From: Sphaerisporangium rhizosphaerae
GTDB lineage: Bacteria > Actinomycetota > Actinomycetes > Streptosporangiales > Streptosporangiaceae
Reading direction: 5' to 3'
DNA: 64,000 nt
Assembly: GCF_042665155.1 (NCBI RefSeq)
Contig: NZ_JBHTCG010000009.1
Span: forward strand, 124,001-188,000
Notes under the pieces: generated by a model
Seen by the model: only the letters and a program-made list of their open reading frames with translations
Database searches by the model: none
What the model was told of the DNA's origin: nothing
Shown: in pieces, positions 1-8,978 of the stretch
How positions within the stretch are numbered: the first letter of the stretch is position 1
Layout of the letters: each line of letters begins with the position of its first letter
Position numbers and translations under genes: made by a program

Positions 1-669
1 GGTGAAGTCGAGCCAGTAGTCGTGGTCGCCGGGTTTGCTGAAGTAGGTGCGCTCCCCCGGGTCCTGCGGAGTGAGGGGCAGCCGTCCCGCGGCCAGGCGC
101 GGGATCAGCTCGCGCAGCAGCGCCACGTTGGCCACCGTGTGCGACTCCCTGATCTCCAGGGCCGTCTCGGTGCCGCTGAGCATGATGGGTTTGGCGGCGA
201 TGACCGGTCCCCCGTCGATCTGGGTGGTCATGGCGATGGCCGTGACGCCGCTGCGGGTCTCCCCGGTGCGCGCCATCCAGAAGAACGGCGCCCAGCCGGC
301 GTACTTGGGCAGCGGGCTCGGGTGGAAGTTGACCGAGGTGATGCGGGGCACGCCCAGCAGGTCCGCCTTCAGGATCTGCTGGTAGTTGCCCACGATGATG
401 TAGTCGGGCTTCAGGGCCGCGATGGCGGCGACGCTGCCGGGGTCGTTGACGTTCGCCGGGCGCATCGGCGGGATGCCCCATCCGCGTCCCTGGGCGTCGA
501 GGTCGACCTGGTCCTCCTCGCCCAGGAAGTACGGGCAGAGCCGGCCTCGCGGGCTGGTCACCACCCCCACGAGCTCGACCAGGGGATGCTCGGCCAGGAT
601 GGACAGGAACGGCGCCCCGAGCTTTGAGTTGACCTCCGACATCAGGACGACGCGGACGGGGAGGCTCAC
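1..669 (-). CDS. Formyltransferase-family protein, 3' end outside window
   Basis: Partial gene; 223 codons are present and it runs off the left edge with no stop. It resembles the N10-formyltetrahydrofolate-dependent formyltransferase fold (methionyl-tRNA formyltransferase, PurN and sugar formyltransferases). Catalytic residues visible are N114 and H116 in the segment NFHPSPLPKYAG, and D152 in TQIDGGPVI, matching the family Asn-His-Asp triad. The GTG start at 669 overlaps the TGA stop of the upstream ThiF-like gene (GTGA), so the two are translationally coupled. Its substrate cannot be read from the sequence. The pairing with an adenylating enzyme argues against a housekeeping methionyl-tRNA role and for a specialised pathway, which is inference. 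Confidence 0.82.
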   Translation of the reverse strand, partial: MSLPVRVVLMSEVNSKLGAPFLSILAEHPLVELVGVVTSPRGRLCPYFLGEEDQVDLDAQGRGWGIPPMRPANVNDPGSVAAIAALKPDYIIVGNYQQILKADLLGVPRITSVNFHPSPLPKYAGWAPFFWMARTGETRSGVTAIAMTTQIDGGPVIAAKPIMLSGTETALEIRESHTVANVALLRELIPRLAAGRLPLTPQDPGERTYFSKPGDHDYWLDFT

Positions 670-1541
670 CTCTCCCACCACTTGCCCGGCACCATGCGGG
701 CCGTCCAGTTCTTGGAGTCGAAGATCGCGTAGCCGGGCTGCACGGGCAGCGGGGCCACCCCCGGCAGCTCCATGATCTCCATGGCCAGCCGCTCGACGAG
801 GATGCCCTCGGCCATGGGCGGGCAGGCGCCGAAGATGGGCATGCGGCGCATGTCGAGGAACCAGCGGTCGATCTCGGCCCGGTCGGGGTAGTCCGGCATC
901 ACCGCGATGGCGCGCTCGACGAGCTTGCGCACCACGTCGTCGGTGAACTCGGCGTCCTCGGGGATGTCGTAGACCTCCTCGATGGTCATCGAGTCGTGCG
1001 TGTACTTGTAGACGATCACCGTGTGGCCGACGGTGGGGATCTTGAGCATGAACTTGCAGCGGTCGGAGGCCCGGAACGCCCTGTGCAGCGCGTAGCGGTT
1101 CTTGACCTGGTAGAACTCCATCTGGTCCATGACGTAGTCGCATCCGTCCATGAACTCTTCCGCGCTGCCGGGGGTGATCCCCTCGGGGTAGACGTCGATG
1201 TTGACGTCCCGCGTGAGGTCGAAGGCCATCTCGGCCACCACCTCGGCCTTGTTGCGGCCGACGGTCGCCAGGTCGGCCCCCATCTGCCGCTGGATGTTCG
1301 TCACGTCGAACTCGTCGGGATCGGCCAGCTTCAGGTTGCGGGCGCCCATGCGGACCAGCCGGAGCGCGACCGCCCCGCCGATGCCGCCGGTCCCGACGAT
1401 GCCGATCACCGAGTCGCGCAGCTTCTCCTGACGCTTGCGCTGCTCTTCCGGGGTGTCACCGAGCCATCCCAGATTACGATCCACCCGCTCCCAATAGAGA
1501 GCCTCGTCGTACTCGCCGCGGTATGTTTTCCGATCGGCCAT
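666..1541 (-). CDS. ThiF/MoeB/E1-like adenylyltransferase family protein
   Basis: 291 aa. ThiF-family enzymes adenylate a carboxyl terminus (sulfur-carrier protein or peptide). The nucleotide-binding loop GIVGTGGIGG is at about residues 47-56, followed by ADPDEF (about 73-78), N82-x-x-R85-Q86, K98 in GRNKAE and D139 in DYVMDQ, all conserved E1/ThiF positions. The paired CxxC zinc motifs of MoeB are absent and no partner ThiS/MoaD gene is nearby, so a role in thiamine or molybdopterin synthesis is not supported. The start is fixed by GAGGGG a few bases upstream. It is the first gene of a two-gene operon with the formyltransferase and is divergent from the CapA-like gene. Substrate unknown. Confidence 0.85.
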   Translation of the reverse strand: MADRKTYRGEYDEALYWERVDRNLGWLGDTPEEQRKRQEKLRDSVIGIVGTGGIGGAVALRLVRMGARNLKLADPDEFDVTNIQRQMGADLATVGRNKAEVVAEMAFDLTRDVNIDVYPEGITPGSAEEFMDGCDYVMDQMEFYQVKNRYALHRAFRASDRCKFMLKIPTVGHTVIVYKYTHDSMTIEEVYDIPEDAEFTDDVVRKLVERAIAVMPDYPDRAEIDRWFLDMRRMPIFGACPPMAEGILVERLAMEIMELPGVAPLPVQPGYAIFDSKNWTARMVPGKWWER

Positions 1542-1584
1542 GACGTCCCCTCACGAGTGAGAATCCGGTTCTCGAAACCGCGCC

Positions 1585-1658
1585 CGATATGCCCGGATCG
1601 CGGTATATCGAAGGACGCCGCGAAGCTTAGCAAGCCGACCGTTAGGTATCGGCCTAAC
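1585..1658. promoter_or_regulatory. Divergent promoter region with two inverted repeats
   Basis: The gap between the ThiF-like and CapA-like starts (1542-1890) has no convincing gene. It holds CGATAT/ATATCG arms (1585-1590 and 1605-1610) and GTTAGG-N6-CCTAAC (1641-1658). These are plausible operators for the nearby ArsR-type regulator (inference). Confidence 0.4.
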
Positions 1659-1890
1659 TATTGATGGCACAGTCCGGACAAGGCGGGCGTCAAATACGGT
1701 TCAGCCGTACCGAAAGCAGCGAATGATGAGCGCCGAAAACAACGGGGACGTCCAATGTGCCGGCCGCGTGCGAGAACGTTTCGGCCGTGACCGAATCAAC
1801 CGCTCGTTATTGTGCATCGTGGATCCGCGGCGGCGCCGGCCACGCCGCCACATCGGCACGTCATCCATAATCGATTGTCAGGAGCCGACG

Positions 1891-3102
1891 ATGACCACAG
1901 AGGCCTCGATTTTCGCCGTCGGGGACGTTTTCATCGACCGCGACGACCCGTCGACCGCGTTCCACTCCGCCAAAGAGTTCCTGCGCGGCGGCGACGTGCT
2001 ATTCGGCAACTGCGAGGGCGCGTTCAGCGACGTCTGGGAGCGTGCGCCGAGCTCGGGCTCGCCGGTCGTGGCGCCGGCCGTCAACGCCCGCCCGCTGGCC
2101 GAGGCGGGGTTCGACGTGGTGTCGCTGGCGAACAACCACAGTGTGGACGGCGGGTACGGCGCGCTGCTGAACACCTGCGCAACTCTTGCGGAACTCGGCG
2201 TCTCGCCGGTCGGGGCGGGAGCCGACATCGCGGCGGCCCGCCGGCCGGTCGTGGTCAACCGCGGCGGCCTGCGCGTCGCCTTCGTCGCCTACGCCTCGGT
2301 CTTCCCCTACGGCTACGAGGCCAAGGCGGCGGTGCCCGGGCTCGCGCCGCTGCGCGCGCACACCAGGTACACGCCGTGGGAGCCGAACGAGTGGCAGCCC
2401 GGCCTGATCCCCCGCGTCACCACCGAGACCCTGGCGCAGGACCTCACGGCGTTGCGCGAGGACCTGCGGGCGGCGCGGGAGCGCGCGGACGTCGTGGTGG
2501 CCAGCTTCCACTGGGGCGACTTCACCCGGCCGTACGTGCTCACCGACCACGAACGGCGCTGCGCCCGCGTCGCGGTGGACGCCGGCGCCGACATCGTGCT
2601 CGGCCACCACCACCACATGCTGCGCGGCGTCGAGTTCTACCGCGGCAAGCCCATCTTCTACGGCCTGGGACACTACCTGTTCGACCTGCCCCGGCTGCGG
2701 GAGCGGCTGGCCAAGGACGGATACCTGAGCGCCACCGGCCCCGAGGACGAGCTCGCGCTGAGCCGCCGGTTCGGGGAGTACCGCATCCAGCCCAAGGAGG
2801 GCTACCCGCTGCTCCCCTTCCACGAGGACTCCCGGCTCACCGGCGTCGCGGTGGTCAGGGTCTCGGCGAACGACGGCCCAGTGGCGGTCGGCTTCCGCCC
2901 GGCCGTCATCGGCCCGGACAACGAGCCGGTGCACGCCTCCCCGGGCAGTGAGCAGTGGAAGAGCGTCGTGACCTACCTCGAACGATGCTGCGCCGAGGAG
3001 CGGCTCGCGACGCGGTTCGTCCCGCGCCAGGCCGGCTCCGGGCTGCCCGAGGACTGCGTGCAGATCCTGCCGGAGGACCGCGGCGAGGGCGGAGGCGCAT
3101 AA
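1891..3102 (+). CDS. CapA-family (PGA_cap) metallophosphatase-like protein
   Basis: 403 aa. CapA-family proteins have a calcineurin-like metallophosphoesterase fold, and some take part in poly-gamma-glutamate capsule synthesis. Motifs in order are GDVFIDRDD near the N-terminus, GNCEGAF, SLANNHSVDGG, SFHWGD and LGHHHHMLRG. These supply the Asp, Asn and His residues expected for a two-metal site. The ATG at 1891 is preferred over an upstream ATG at 1723 because CAGGAG (1879-1884) precedes it and similarity begins there. No signal peptide or transmembrane segment is visible, unlike membrane-anchored CapA. The other capsule genes (capB, capC) are absent. It sits opposite the ThiF/formyltransferase operon and may act in the same pathway. 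Confidence 0.85.
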   Translation: MTTEASIFAVGDVFIDRDDPSTAFHSAKEFLRGGDVLFGNCEGAFSDVWERAPSSGSPVVAPAVNARPLAEAGFDVVSLANNHSVDGGYGALLNTCATLAELGVSPVGAGADIAAARRPVVVNRGGLRVAFVAYASVFPYGYEAKAAVPGLAPLRAHTRYTPWEPNEWQPGLIPRVTTETLAQDLTALREDLRAARERADVVVASFHWGDFTRPYVLTDHERRCARVAVDAGADIVLGHHHHMLRGVEFYRGKPIFYGLGHYLFDLPRLRERLAKDGYLSATGPEDELALSRRFGEYRIQPKEGYPLLPFHEDSRLTGVAVVRVSANDGPVAVGFRPAVIGPDNEPVHASPGSEQWKSVVTYLERCCAEERLATRFVPRQAGSGLPEDCVQILPEDRGEGGGA

Positions 3103-3150
3103 TCGAGTGACGGCCAGGGGTCGTGCGCTTCGCAGCGGGAACGAGGAGAC

Positions 3151-3915
3151 ATGACCAGGACGGTTGAGAACAGGATCGACGCCGGTCCCGACATCGCCGC
3201 GGTGGCCGGGCTGCTGGGAGACCGCACCCGGGCCACCATGGTCAAGGCGCTGGTGGCCGACCGCGCCATGCCGGCCAGCGAGCTGGCCGCCCTGTCGGGG
3301 GTGTCGCGCCCGACCGCGAGCGAGCACCTGGCCCGGCTGGTCGAGCACGGCATCGTCAGCGTCGAGCGCTGCGGCCGCCACGCCTACTACCGGCTGGCCG
3401 GCCCTGAGGTCGCGACCGCCCTGGAGGCGCTGGCGGTGCTGGCGCCGATCCACCCGCCGAGGTCGCTGCGCTCCTCCTTCCACCTGGACAACCTGCGGCG
3501 CGCGCGCACCTGCTACGACCACGTCGCGGGCCGGCTCGGCGTCGCCATCGCCGACGTGCTGCAGAGCCGGGGGCTGGTCAGGCGCACCGGGGACGGGCTG
3601 GAACTCGACGTCCCCGTCTGGCAGGACCTGCGCCCGCTGGACATCGACTGCCGGCCGTCGCTGAAGGGCCGCCGGCCGGCGATCAGGGCGTGCGTCGACT
3701 GGAGCGAGCGGCGCCACCATGTGGCGGGCTCCCTCGCCGGAGCCATCACCCACCGGCTGTTCGAGCTGGGCTGGATCGTCCGGCCCCGCGACGGCGAGCG
3801 CGTGGTGAAGGTCACCGACGAGGGCTTCGACGGGCTGGCGCAATCCTTCGGCCTGCCGGCGTCGGTGCTGAGGACCGACGCCGCGGACGAGGAGCGCGGC
3901 GCCGCCTCGAGCTGA
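3151..3915 (+). CDS. ArsR-family winged-helix transcriptional regulator
   Basis: 254 aa. The N-terminal winged helix (about residues 12-85) includes LLGDRTRATMVKAL and the recognition helix GVSRPTASEHLARL, and a segment ARTCYDHVAGRLGV follows at about 119. That CYDH signature is typical of a longer ArsR/SmtB subfamily with a C-terminal effector half. The classic metal-binding ELCVCDL motif is absent, so it probably senses something other than a metal. GAGGAGAC precedes the ATG. It lies 48 bp after the CapA-like gene on the same strand and is the likely regulator of this locus, perhaps through the palindromes at 1585-1658. Confidence 0.85.
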   Translation: MTRTVENRIDAGPDIAAVAGLLGDRTRATMVKALVADRAMPASELAALSGVSRPTASEHLARLVEHGIVSVERCGRHAYYRLAGPEVATALEALAVLAPIHPPRSLRSSFHLDNLRRARTCYDHVAGRLGVAIADVLQSRGLVRRTGDGLELDVPVWQDLRPLDIDCRPSLKGRRPAIRACVDWSERRHHVAGSLAGAITHRLFELGWIVRPRDGERVVKVTDEGFDGLAQSFGLPASVLRTDAADEERGAASS

Positions 3916-3962
3916 CGAGCACGCCCCGGCCGGCCCGCCGCGAGGGCCGGCGCCGCTCCTGA

Positions 3963-3986
3963 CCCTCCCGGCGCGGGCCGGGAGGG
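3963..3986. terminator. Hairpin between convergent genes
   Basis: Perfect 10-bp stem CCCTCCCGGC / GCCGGGAGGG with a 4-nt loop, between the ArsR gene and the convergent beta-helix gene. No U-tract, as is usual in actinomycetes. Confidence 0.65.
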
Positions 3987-4004
3987 CCGGCGTCGATGGG
4001 CCGG

Positions 4005-5303
4005 TCAGTACCCGTGCGACAGACGTACGCCGGGGCCGGTGACGCGTGGGTCGTCGATGTTGTCGACCAGGTTTCCGCTGGTGACGACGGACATGCCCTC
4101 GCCCTGGCCCTTCTTGAACAGCATGCCGGTCTCGCGCTTGACGCCCTGGCCGAGGATGGTGTTGCCGGTCACCGCGGCGTGCCCGGTGCCGTAGTTGACC
4201 TCGTCGAGCGCGAGGTAGACGTACTTGGCGTCCCGGGGCGGCGCGCCGGTGAGCCGGCGGGCGCGGGGGAAGGGCCCGATGCCGAGCTTGCGCGCCTTGC
4301 CGTAGGTGGCCAGCACGTCCGGCGGCGGCAGGAAGCGGTGGACGCGATTGCCGGTGACGGTCGTCGCGGCCTCGCCCTGCAGGTCGCAGCGGATGCCGTA
4401 GTAGGTCTGGCCGGCCGTCCCCTCGGCGCCGAAGTCCTCGATGTAGTTGTTCTGGATCGAGGTGCCGAAGCAGCGGTGGGCGTCGATCGCGTGCTTGGGG
4501 GTGGCGTAAAGATGCAGGTCGCTGAAGGTCCACCCGGCCGCGTTGTCGGACTCGATGGCGCTCGCGCCGCTGAAGCCGATCCAGGAGCGCTGGAAGGTCC
4601 AGTCGGTGACGGAGTTGCCGGGGTCCACCACCCGCAGGCCCGCGCCGCCCGACCCTTCGATGTCGGCGTCGCTGATGATGCTGTTCACCATCGTGTTCTG
4701 CAGCAGGGTTCCGTTCTTGGAGGGGTTGCTGATGCGGATGCCGTCGGAGGGCGCGCCGTAGACGTCCACGTCGTAGATCCTGGCGTTCCACGACCGCAGC
4801 ATGAGACCGACGGTCCCGGTGTTGTTGTCCCGGTTCCCGTCGAGGGTGAGCCGCTCGACGCGCACGGTGTCGGAGCTGTACTCGGCGTCGTTCACCCAGG
4901 ACTCCGAGGCGAGCATGGCGGGCAGGTTCGCGCCGTCGGCCTGCTTGATGACCGTGCCGGCCTTGCCGTCGCCGCGGTAGGTGCGGCGGTCCAGGAGGGT
5001 GATGGTCGCGTTGATCAGGCACGGGCCCTTGAAGACGACCTCGTCGCCGTCGTGGGAGCCGTCGATCGCGGCCTGCATGACCGCGGCGTCCTGGCCGGCC
5101 GCGGCGCAGGTCACCTCCACGCGGGCGGCGGAGGCGGGAGCGGTCGGCAGGAAGGCCGCGACACCGGTCGCGGCCAGGGCGAGGGCGGCGGCGCCCGCCA
5201 GAGAGCGGGCGCGCGGCCGGGCGCCGGGCAGGAGTCGTGAGCCGGTCAGCGACCGGAGTCGTAAGCGGGCCGCCGGGCGGTGTGGCGCGTTGGTGGAAGA
5301 CAC
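4005..5303 (-). CDS. Secreted right-handed parallel beta-helix protein
   Basis: 432 aa. A basic, hydrophobic N-terminus ending TAPASA (about residues 20-60) looks like a long Sec signal peptide. The mature part starts with a pectate-lyase-superfamily-like segment (VMQAAIDGSHDGDEVVFKG ... TYRGDGKAGTVIKQ), followed by repeated short strands with Asn and Gly turns (NRDNNTG, SDGIRISNPSKNG, VTGNTILGQG), which is typical of a parallel beta-helix. I cannot identify a catalytic triad with confidence, so polysaccharide lyase activity is only suggested. The start is GTG at 5303 with AAGGGGACGGAA just before it. The gene is divergent from the first LPMO and may share its control region. Confidence 0.75.
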   Translation of the reverse strand: MSSTNAPHRPAARLRLRSLTGSRLLPGARPRARSLAGAAALALAATGVAAFLPTAPASAARVEVTCAAAGQDAAVMQAAIDGSHDGDEVVFKGPCLINATITLLDRRTYRGDGKAGTVIKQADGANLPAMLASESWVNDAEYSSDTVRVERLTLDGNRDNNTGTVGLMLRSWNARIYDVDVYGAPSDGIRISNPSKNGTLLQNTMVNSIISDADIEGSGGAGLRVVDPGNSVTDWTFQRSWIGFSGASAIESDNAAGWTFSDLHLYATPKHAIDAHRCFGTSIQNNYIEDFGAEGTAGQTYYGIRCDLQGEAATTVTGNRVHRFLPPPDVLATYGKARKLGIGPFPRARRLTGAPPRDAKYVYLALDEVNYGTGHAAVTGNTILGQGVKRETGMLFKKGQGEGMSVVTSGNLVDNIDDPRVTGPGVRLSHGY

Positions 5304-5595
5304 TTCCGTCCCCTTCGGAGTTCCGGTGGAGGTTCGTGGAGGCACGCGGCGCGACAATTTCCCCGTATCCCCGCATGCCGGGATCATCATGACAGCTACC
5401 GAAAACAACCGACGATCTTCACCGGCCCGGCGGCGGTGGCGCCCCGGCCCGCGTCGGCGGCGGGAAGCAGGCCCCATGAGCTGCGGAAAGTCCACCGCGT
5501 CGTATGAATGCGATATGTCGCGGCTACTGAAACTTTCAACTCTGTGGCGTAATGTTTCATTACTCGAGCCTGTCAGGTAATATCCCCTTAACATA

Positions 5596-5609
5596 TGGGA
5601 GCGCTCCCA
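5596..5609. promoter_or_regulatory. CebR-type operator palindrome
   Basis: TGGGAGCGCTCCCA, a perfect 14-bp palindrome identical to the operator known for the Streptomyces LacI-family cellobiose sensor CebR. It lies 39 bp upstream of the LPMO start, in the gap shared with the beta-helix gene. The rest of the gap (5304-5595) holds no gene. Confidence 0.85.
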
Positions 5610-5648
5610 CCCACCGGAACCCCCCACCGGAAGACGGAGAACGCAACG

Positions 5649-6317
5649 ATGCAACGTCCTGACCTGGCGCGGCACCCTCGCTGGACGATCCGTGCCCTCG
5701 CCCTGCTGACCGTGGCCGTCCTCGCCCTGGTCCCCTGGTTCGACACCGCCTCCGCACACGGGTCGGTCATCGACCCCGCCTCCCGCAACTACGGCTGCTG
5801 GCAACGCTGGGGCAACGACTTCCAGAACCCCGCCATGGCGCAGCAGGACCCCATGTGCTGGCAGGCCTGGCAGGCCAACCCCAACGCCATGTGGAACTGG
5901 AACGGGCTCTACCGCAACGGCGCCGCCGGCAACTTCCAGGCCGTGATCCCCAACGGGCAGCTGTGCAGCGGCGGCCACACCGAAGGCGGCCGGTACAACT
6001 CGATGGACGCCGTGGGCGCGTGGAAGACCACCAACATCTCCAACACCTTCACCATCAAGCTGTACGACCAGGCGAGCCACGGCGCCGACTACTTCAAGGT
6101 CTACATCACCAAGCAGGGCTTCGACCCGAGCACGCAGCAACTCGGATGGAACAACCTGGACCTGGTGACCACCACCGGCAGGTACGGCCAGAGCCAGAAC
6201 TACTCGATCAACGTCAGCACCTCCGGGCACCGCGGTCGCGCGGTCGTCTACACCATCTGGCAGGCCTCGCACATGGACCAGGCGTACTTCATCTGCAGTG
6301 ACGTGAACTTCGTCTGA
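5649..6317 (+). CDS. AA10 lytic polysaccharide monooxygenase
   Basis: 222 aa. AA10 enzymes are secreted copper monooxygenases that cleave crystalline cellulose or chitin. The signal peptide ends at ASA/H, so mature His37 (HGSVIDPASRNYGCW) is the N-terminal copper ligand; His144 in ASHGADYFKVY is the likely second histidine-brace ligand. The single domain ends in CSDVNFV, with no carbohydrate-binding module. ATG 5649 is chosen over 5595 because of GGAGA upstream and because the earlier start would include the operator. The upstream CebR-type site predicts repression without cellobiose. A close paralogue lies at 31107-31778. Whether the substrate is cellulose or chitin is not settled here; the operator favours cellulose. 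Confidence 0.93.
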   Translation: MQRPDLARHPRWTIRALALLTVAVLALVPWFDTASAHGSVIDPASRNYGCWQRWGNDFQNPAMAQQDPMCWQAWQANPNAMWNWNGLYRNGAAGNFQAVIPNGQLCSGGHTEGGRYNSMDAVGAWKTTNISNTFTIKLYDQASHGADYFKVYITKQGFDPSTQQLGWNNLDLVTTTGRYGQSQNYSINVSTSGHRGRAVVYTIWQASHMDQAYFICSDVNFV

Positions 6318-6380
6318 CCCGCCGCACCGGATCCGGCAGGCCCCGACGCCCGACCGCCGGACCACCTCTCCGCCCCGACC

Positions 6381-6412
6381 GCTCCGCCGGACGCCGCCGC
6401 GTCCGGCGGAGC
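6381..6412. terminator. Hairpin after first LPMO
   Basis: Perfect 14-bp stem GCTCCGCCGGACGC / GCGTCCGGCGGAGC with a CGCC loop, 64 bp after the LPMO stop. The remaining gap to 6737 shows no convincing gene. Confidence 0.7.
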
Positions 6413-6737
6413 TCGCGTCCGGGGGTCGCCCGCCACCGCGTTCCGCGCGTTAGGCTGGGCCCGCACCCCCGTGCCCTGGCGCGACACCCTGCCCCCGTGA
6501 AGGCGGCCAGCGACCCTTCACCCGAAACGCATCGTGAGCGCCGCAGGCTCCGGCCGACGCCCGCGAAGCCGCGTTACACCCGGATGAAGTGCCGGCGGGT
6601 GTCTCGAGTCGCGGGCTTCGGAGAGTGGGCAGGGCGTTGGTAAAGTCACTGGGTAGCCGTTCCGCGTCCTGGAGCGCCGTCCTGCCGAGGCGGGCTCCAC
6701 GGCCGCCGGGCGGCGCGTGCCCTGGGGAAGGTGGCTG

Positions 6738-8504
6738 ATGGGGACGGACGGCGGCGAGCGCGGGCGGCGATTCACCCCCGTGACCACCTCGTCGGACGGC
6801 GCGGGACCGCCGCACACCGGCTCCGACGGCGCCGGAGCGCGGCACACCGGCCCGATCACCGGCCTGGACGGCGCGGGACCACACACGGGGCCGGACGGCG
6901 TAGGACCGCACACCGGCCTGGACGGCGCCGGACCGCACACCGGCTCGGACGGCCAAGGACCGCGTACCGGCTCGGACGGCGTGGGATCGCGTACCGGCTC
7001 GGACGCCTTGATCCAGGCCGTGCTGAACGGCGTCCCCTCCCAGACCGCCTGGTACACCCCGATCCGCGACCAGGCGGGGGCGATCGTCGACTTCGAGATC
7101 CGCGCGGCCGCCCCGCAGGCCAAGGACGTGTACGGGCGCGTCGGCAAGGAGCTCGTCGGCCTGCGCACGGTCGCCTCCTATCCGGCCGTCGCCGGCAGCC
7201 CGCTGTGGGAGGGCTACCTGCGGGCGATGGAGACCGGCGGCCCGGAGGAGATCGCCCGGTACGTGCACGTGGACACCGTCGAGGGCGTGCCGCACCGGTC
7301 CAGCTTCACGGTGAATGCGACGCGCGTCGCCGGAGGGCTGCTGGCCTCATGGGTGCGGGACGACGACGAGCAGCGGCTGTTCGCCCGCCTCGCCCACACC
7401 GAGCGCCTCGGGCACCTCGGATGGGGCTACTGGAACATGGAGACCGGCGACATCGAGTGGTCGCACCAGATGTACGCCATCCACGGCCGCGACCCGGACG
7501 ACGGGCCGCTCGACCTGCGCGGCTACGCGGCCATCACGCACGCCGAGGACCAGCCGGTGCTCCACCACGCGCTGGCCACCATCACCAACGCCGCGGGCCC
7601 CCACGAGTTCGAGATCCGCGTGTACGTCGGCGACGCGCTGCGCCACCTGCGCATCGTGGGCGAGGCCGGCCGGGACGGCTCGGGGCAGGCCGTCGAGGTC
7701 CACGGCGTGGCTCAGGACGTCACCGAATGGCGGTACGCGCACGACCAGCTGGCCCAGACCCGGCGGCGGCTGGAAGAGGAACTGCGGCTCACCGCAGAGC
7801 TACAGCACATCATCATGCCGGTGCAGGAGAGCCTGATCCACCTGCCGGGACTGCGGGTCGGCGTGCGCTACGACGCCGCCCAGACGGCTCTGCTCGGCGG
7901 CGACTGGTACCAGGCGATGCCGCTGAGCGGCGACCAGGCGCTGCTGGCCGTCGGCGACGTCGCCGGGAGCGGGCTGCCGGCCGCGTCGGCGATGGCGAAG
8001 CTGCGGCACGCGATCACCGGGCTGGCGTTCGCCGACCACGACCCCGACCGCATCCTCGGGGCGCTGAACCGCCTGCTGCGCGCGGTGCGCCCTGACGTGC
8101 TGGCCACCGCCGTGGTCGGCCGGTTCGACCGGCGCGACCGCACGCTGACCTTCACCCACGCCGGCCACCCGCCGATGCTGCTGGTGCGCGGGAGCACCGT
8201 GCACCGGGTGCTGCATCCCGGAGTGCTCCTCGGGGTCTTCGACGACGCCGGTTATACTCACGCCGGCATACGACTGGAACCCGACGACCTTCTGGTGATG
8301 TACACCGACGGTCTGATCGAGAGGCCCGGTCGTGACCTCTATGAGGGGTTGGACATCTTGGCGGCGACCATCGCCGAGGTGATGCGCTCCGGGCCCCCGG
8401 ACCGCCTGTCCGCCGTCATGGAGGCTCTGGTGCCCAGCAACACCAGCGACGACACCTGCATCCTCGTCGCGCACGTGACGCCGAACGTCCAGGAGAGCAC
8501 CTGA
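6738..8504 (+). CDS. PP2C-type SpoIIE-domain serine phosphatase with repeat-rich N-terminus
   Basis: 588 aa. These phosphatases dephosphorylate STAS anti-anti-sigma proteins in partner-switching modules. A low-complexity N-terminus of near 10-residue repeats (GSDGAGPHTG-like, to about residue 92) is followed by a PAS-like sensor region (about 95-370, ending EVHGVAQDVTEWRY), a short coiled coil (QTRRRLEEELRLTAEL) and the phosphatase domain. The phosphatase shows GGDWYQAM, VGDVAGSG, YTDGLIER and SDDTCILVA metal-site motifs. ATG 6738 is chosen over GTG 6717 because GGGGAAGG precedes it at good spacing. It overlaps the STAS gene by one base, so its substrate is probably that protein. Confidence 0.88.
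   Translation: MGTDGGERGRRFTPVTTSSDGAGPPHTGSDGAGARHTGPITGLDGAGPHTGPDGVGPHTGLDGAGPHTGSDGQGPRTGSDGVGSRTGSDALIQAVLNGVPSQTAWYTPIRDQAGAIVDFEIRAAAPQAKDVYGRVGKELVGLRTVASYPAVAGSPLWEGYLRAMETGGPEEIARYVHVDTVEGVPHRSSFTVNATRVAGGLLASWVRDDDEQRLFARLAHTERLGHLGWGYWNMETGDIEWSHQMYAIHGRDPDDGPLDLRGYAAITHAEDQPVLHHALATITNAAGPHEFEIRVYVGDALRHLRIVGEAGRDGSGQAVEVHGVAQDVTEWRYAHDQLAQTRRRLEEELRLTAELQHIIMPVQESLIHLPGLRVGVRYDAAQTALLGGDWYQAMPLSGDQALLAVGDVAGSGLPAASAMAKLRHAITGLAFADHDPDRILGALNRLLRAVRPDVLATAVVGRFDRRDRTLTFTHAGHPPMLLVRGSTVHRVLHPGVLLGVFDDAGYTHAGIRLEPDDLLVMYTDGLIERPGRDLYEGLDILAATIAEVMRSGPPDRLSAVMEALVPSNTSDDTCILVAHVTPNVQEST
6790..7005 (+). repeat. In-frame tandem repeat in the phosphatase gene
   Basis: About seven imperfect copies of a roughly 30-bp unit encode a GSDGAGPHTG-like decapeptide at the protein N-terminus. 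Units vary in length (a shorter copy near 6880), so slippage or unequal recombination is likely. Confidence 0.8.
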
Positions 8505-8881
8505 TGTCCGATCTGCACGTCTCCACCGATGCCGCCCAGTTCGCGGCCGAACGCCGCGGCGCCGTCGGACTGGTGACGCTCAAGGGCACCCTGGACTACA
8601 CCGTCCGGCTGACCTTCGAGGACTTCCTCGACCAGGCGTTCACCCGGTGCGGGCCCGACCTGGTCATCGACCTGCTCGACCTGGACCTGCTCGACTCGCG
8701 GTCCACCGGCCTGCTCGTCAACTGCTGGAAGCGGTCGGTGGAGGCGGACGGATGGCTGGCGCTGGCCGCGGTCCAGCGCAGCGCGGCGCGCGTGCTGTGG
8801 ATCACCGGCCTGGCCGCCCGCATCCCCGTCTACCCGACCGTCGAGGAGGCCCTGGCCGCCGCTCCCGCCACCGGCGGCTGA
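8504..8881 (+). CDS. STAS-domain anti-sigma factor antagonist
   Basis: 125 aa. STAS proteins bind anti-sigma kinases when unphosphorylated. The domain spans nearly the whole protein, with VGLVTLKGTLDYT (strand 1-2 region) and the phospho-acceptor loop DLDLLDSRSTGLLV, where the Ser of DSRS or the adjacent Ser-Thr is the expected phosphorylation site. The stop of the phosphatase and this start share one base (TGATG), with AGGAGAG upstream, so synthesis is coupled. No anti-sigma kinase is adjacent; the HATPase protein at 51.7-52.1 kb is too far away to assign. Confidence 0.88.
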   Translation: MSDLHVSTDAAQFAAERRGAVGLVTLKGTLDYTVRLTFEDFLDQAFTRCGPDLVIDLLDLDLLDSRSTGLLVNCWKRSVEADGWLALAAVQRSAARVLWITGLAARIPVYPTVEEALAAAPATGG

Positions 8882-8978
8882 CGCCGTCGCGCGGAGTTTC
8901 GCGGCCCGCGCGTCACGCCCTCGTCGTACGGGAGCCCCGTGGCCGGCGTCCGCGACAGGACTCGCTCGGCGTCCGCGG

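Noticed and set aside
1406..1720. A short precursor-peptide gene next to the ThiF-like gene, as in microcin C clusters
   Set aside because: No short frame with a good ribosome-binding site and a terminal Asn was found. The best candidate overlaps the ThiF gene and lacks support.
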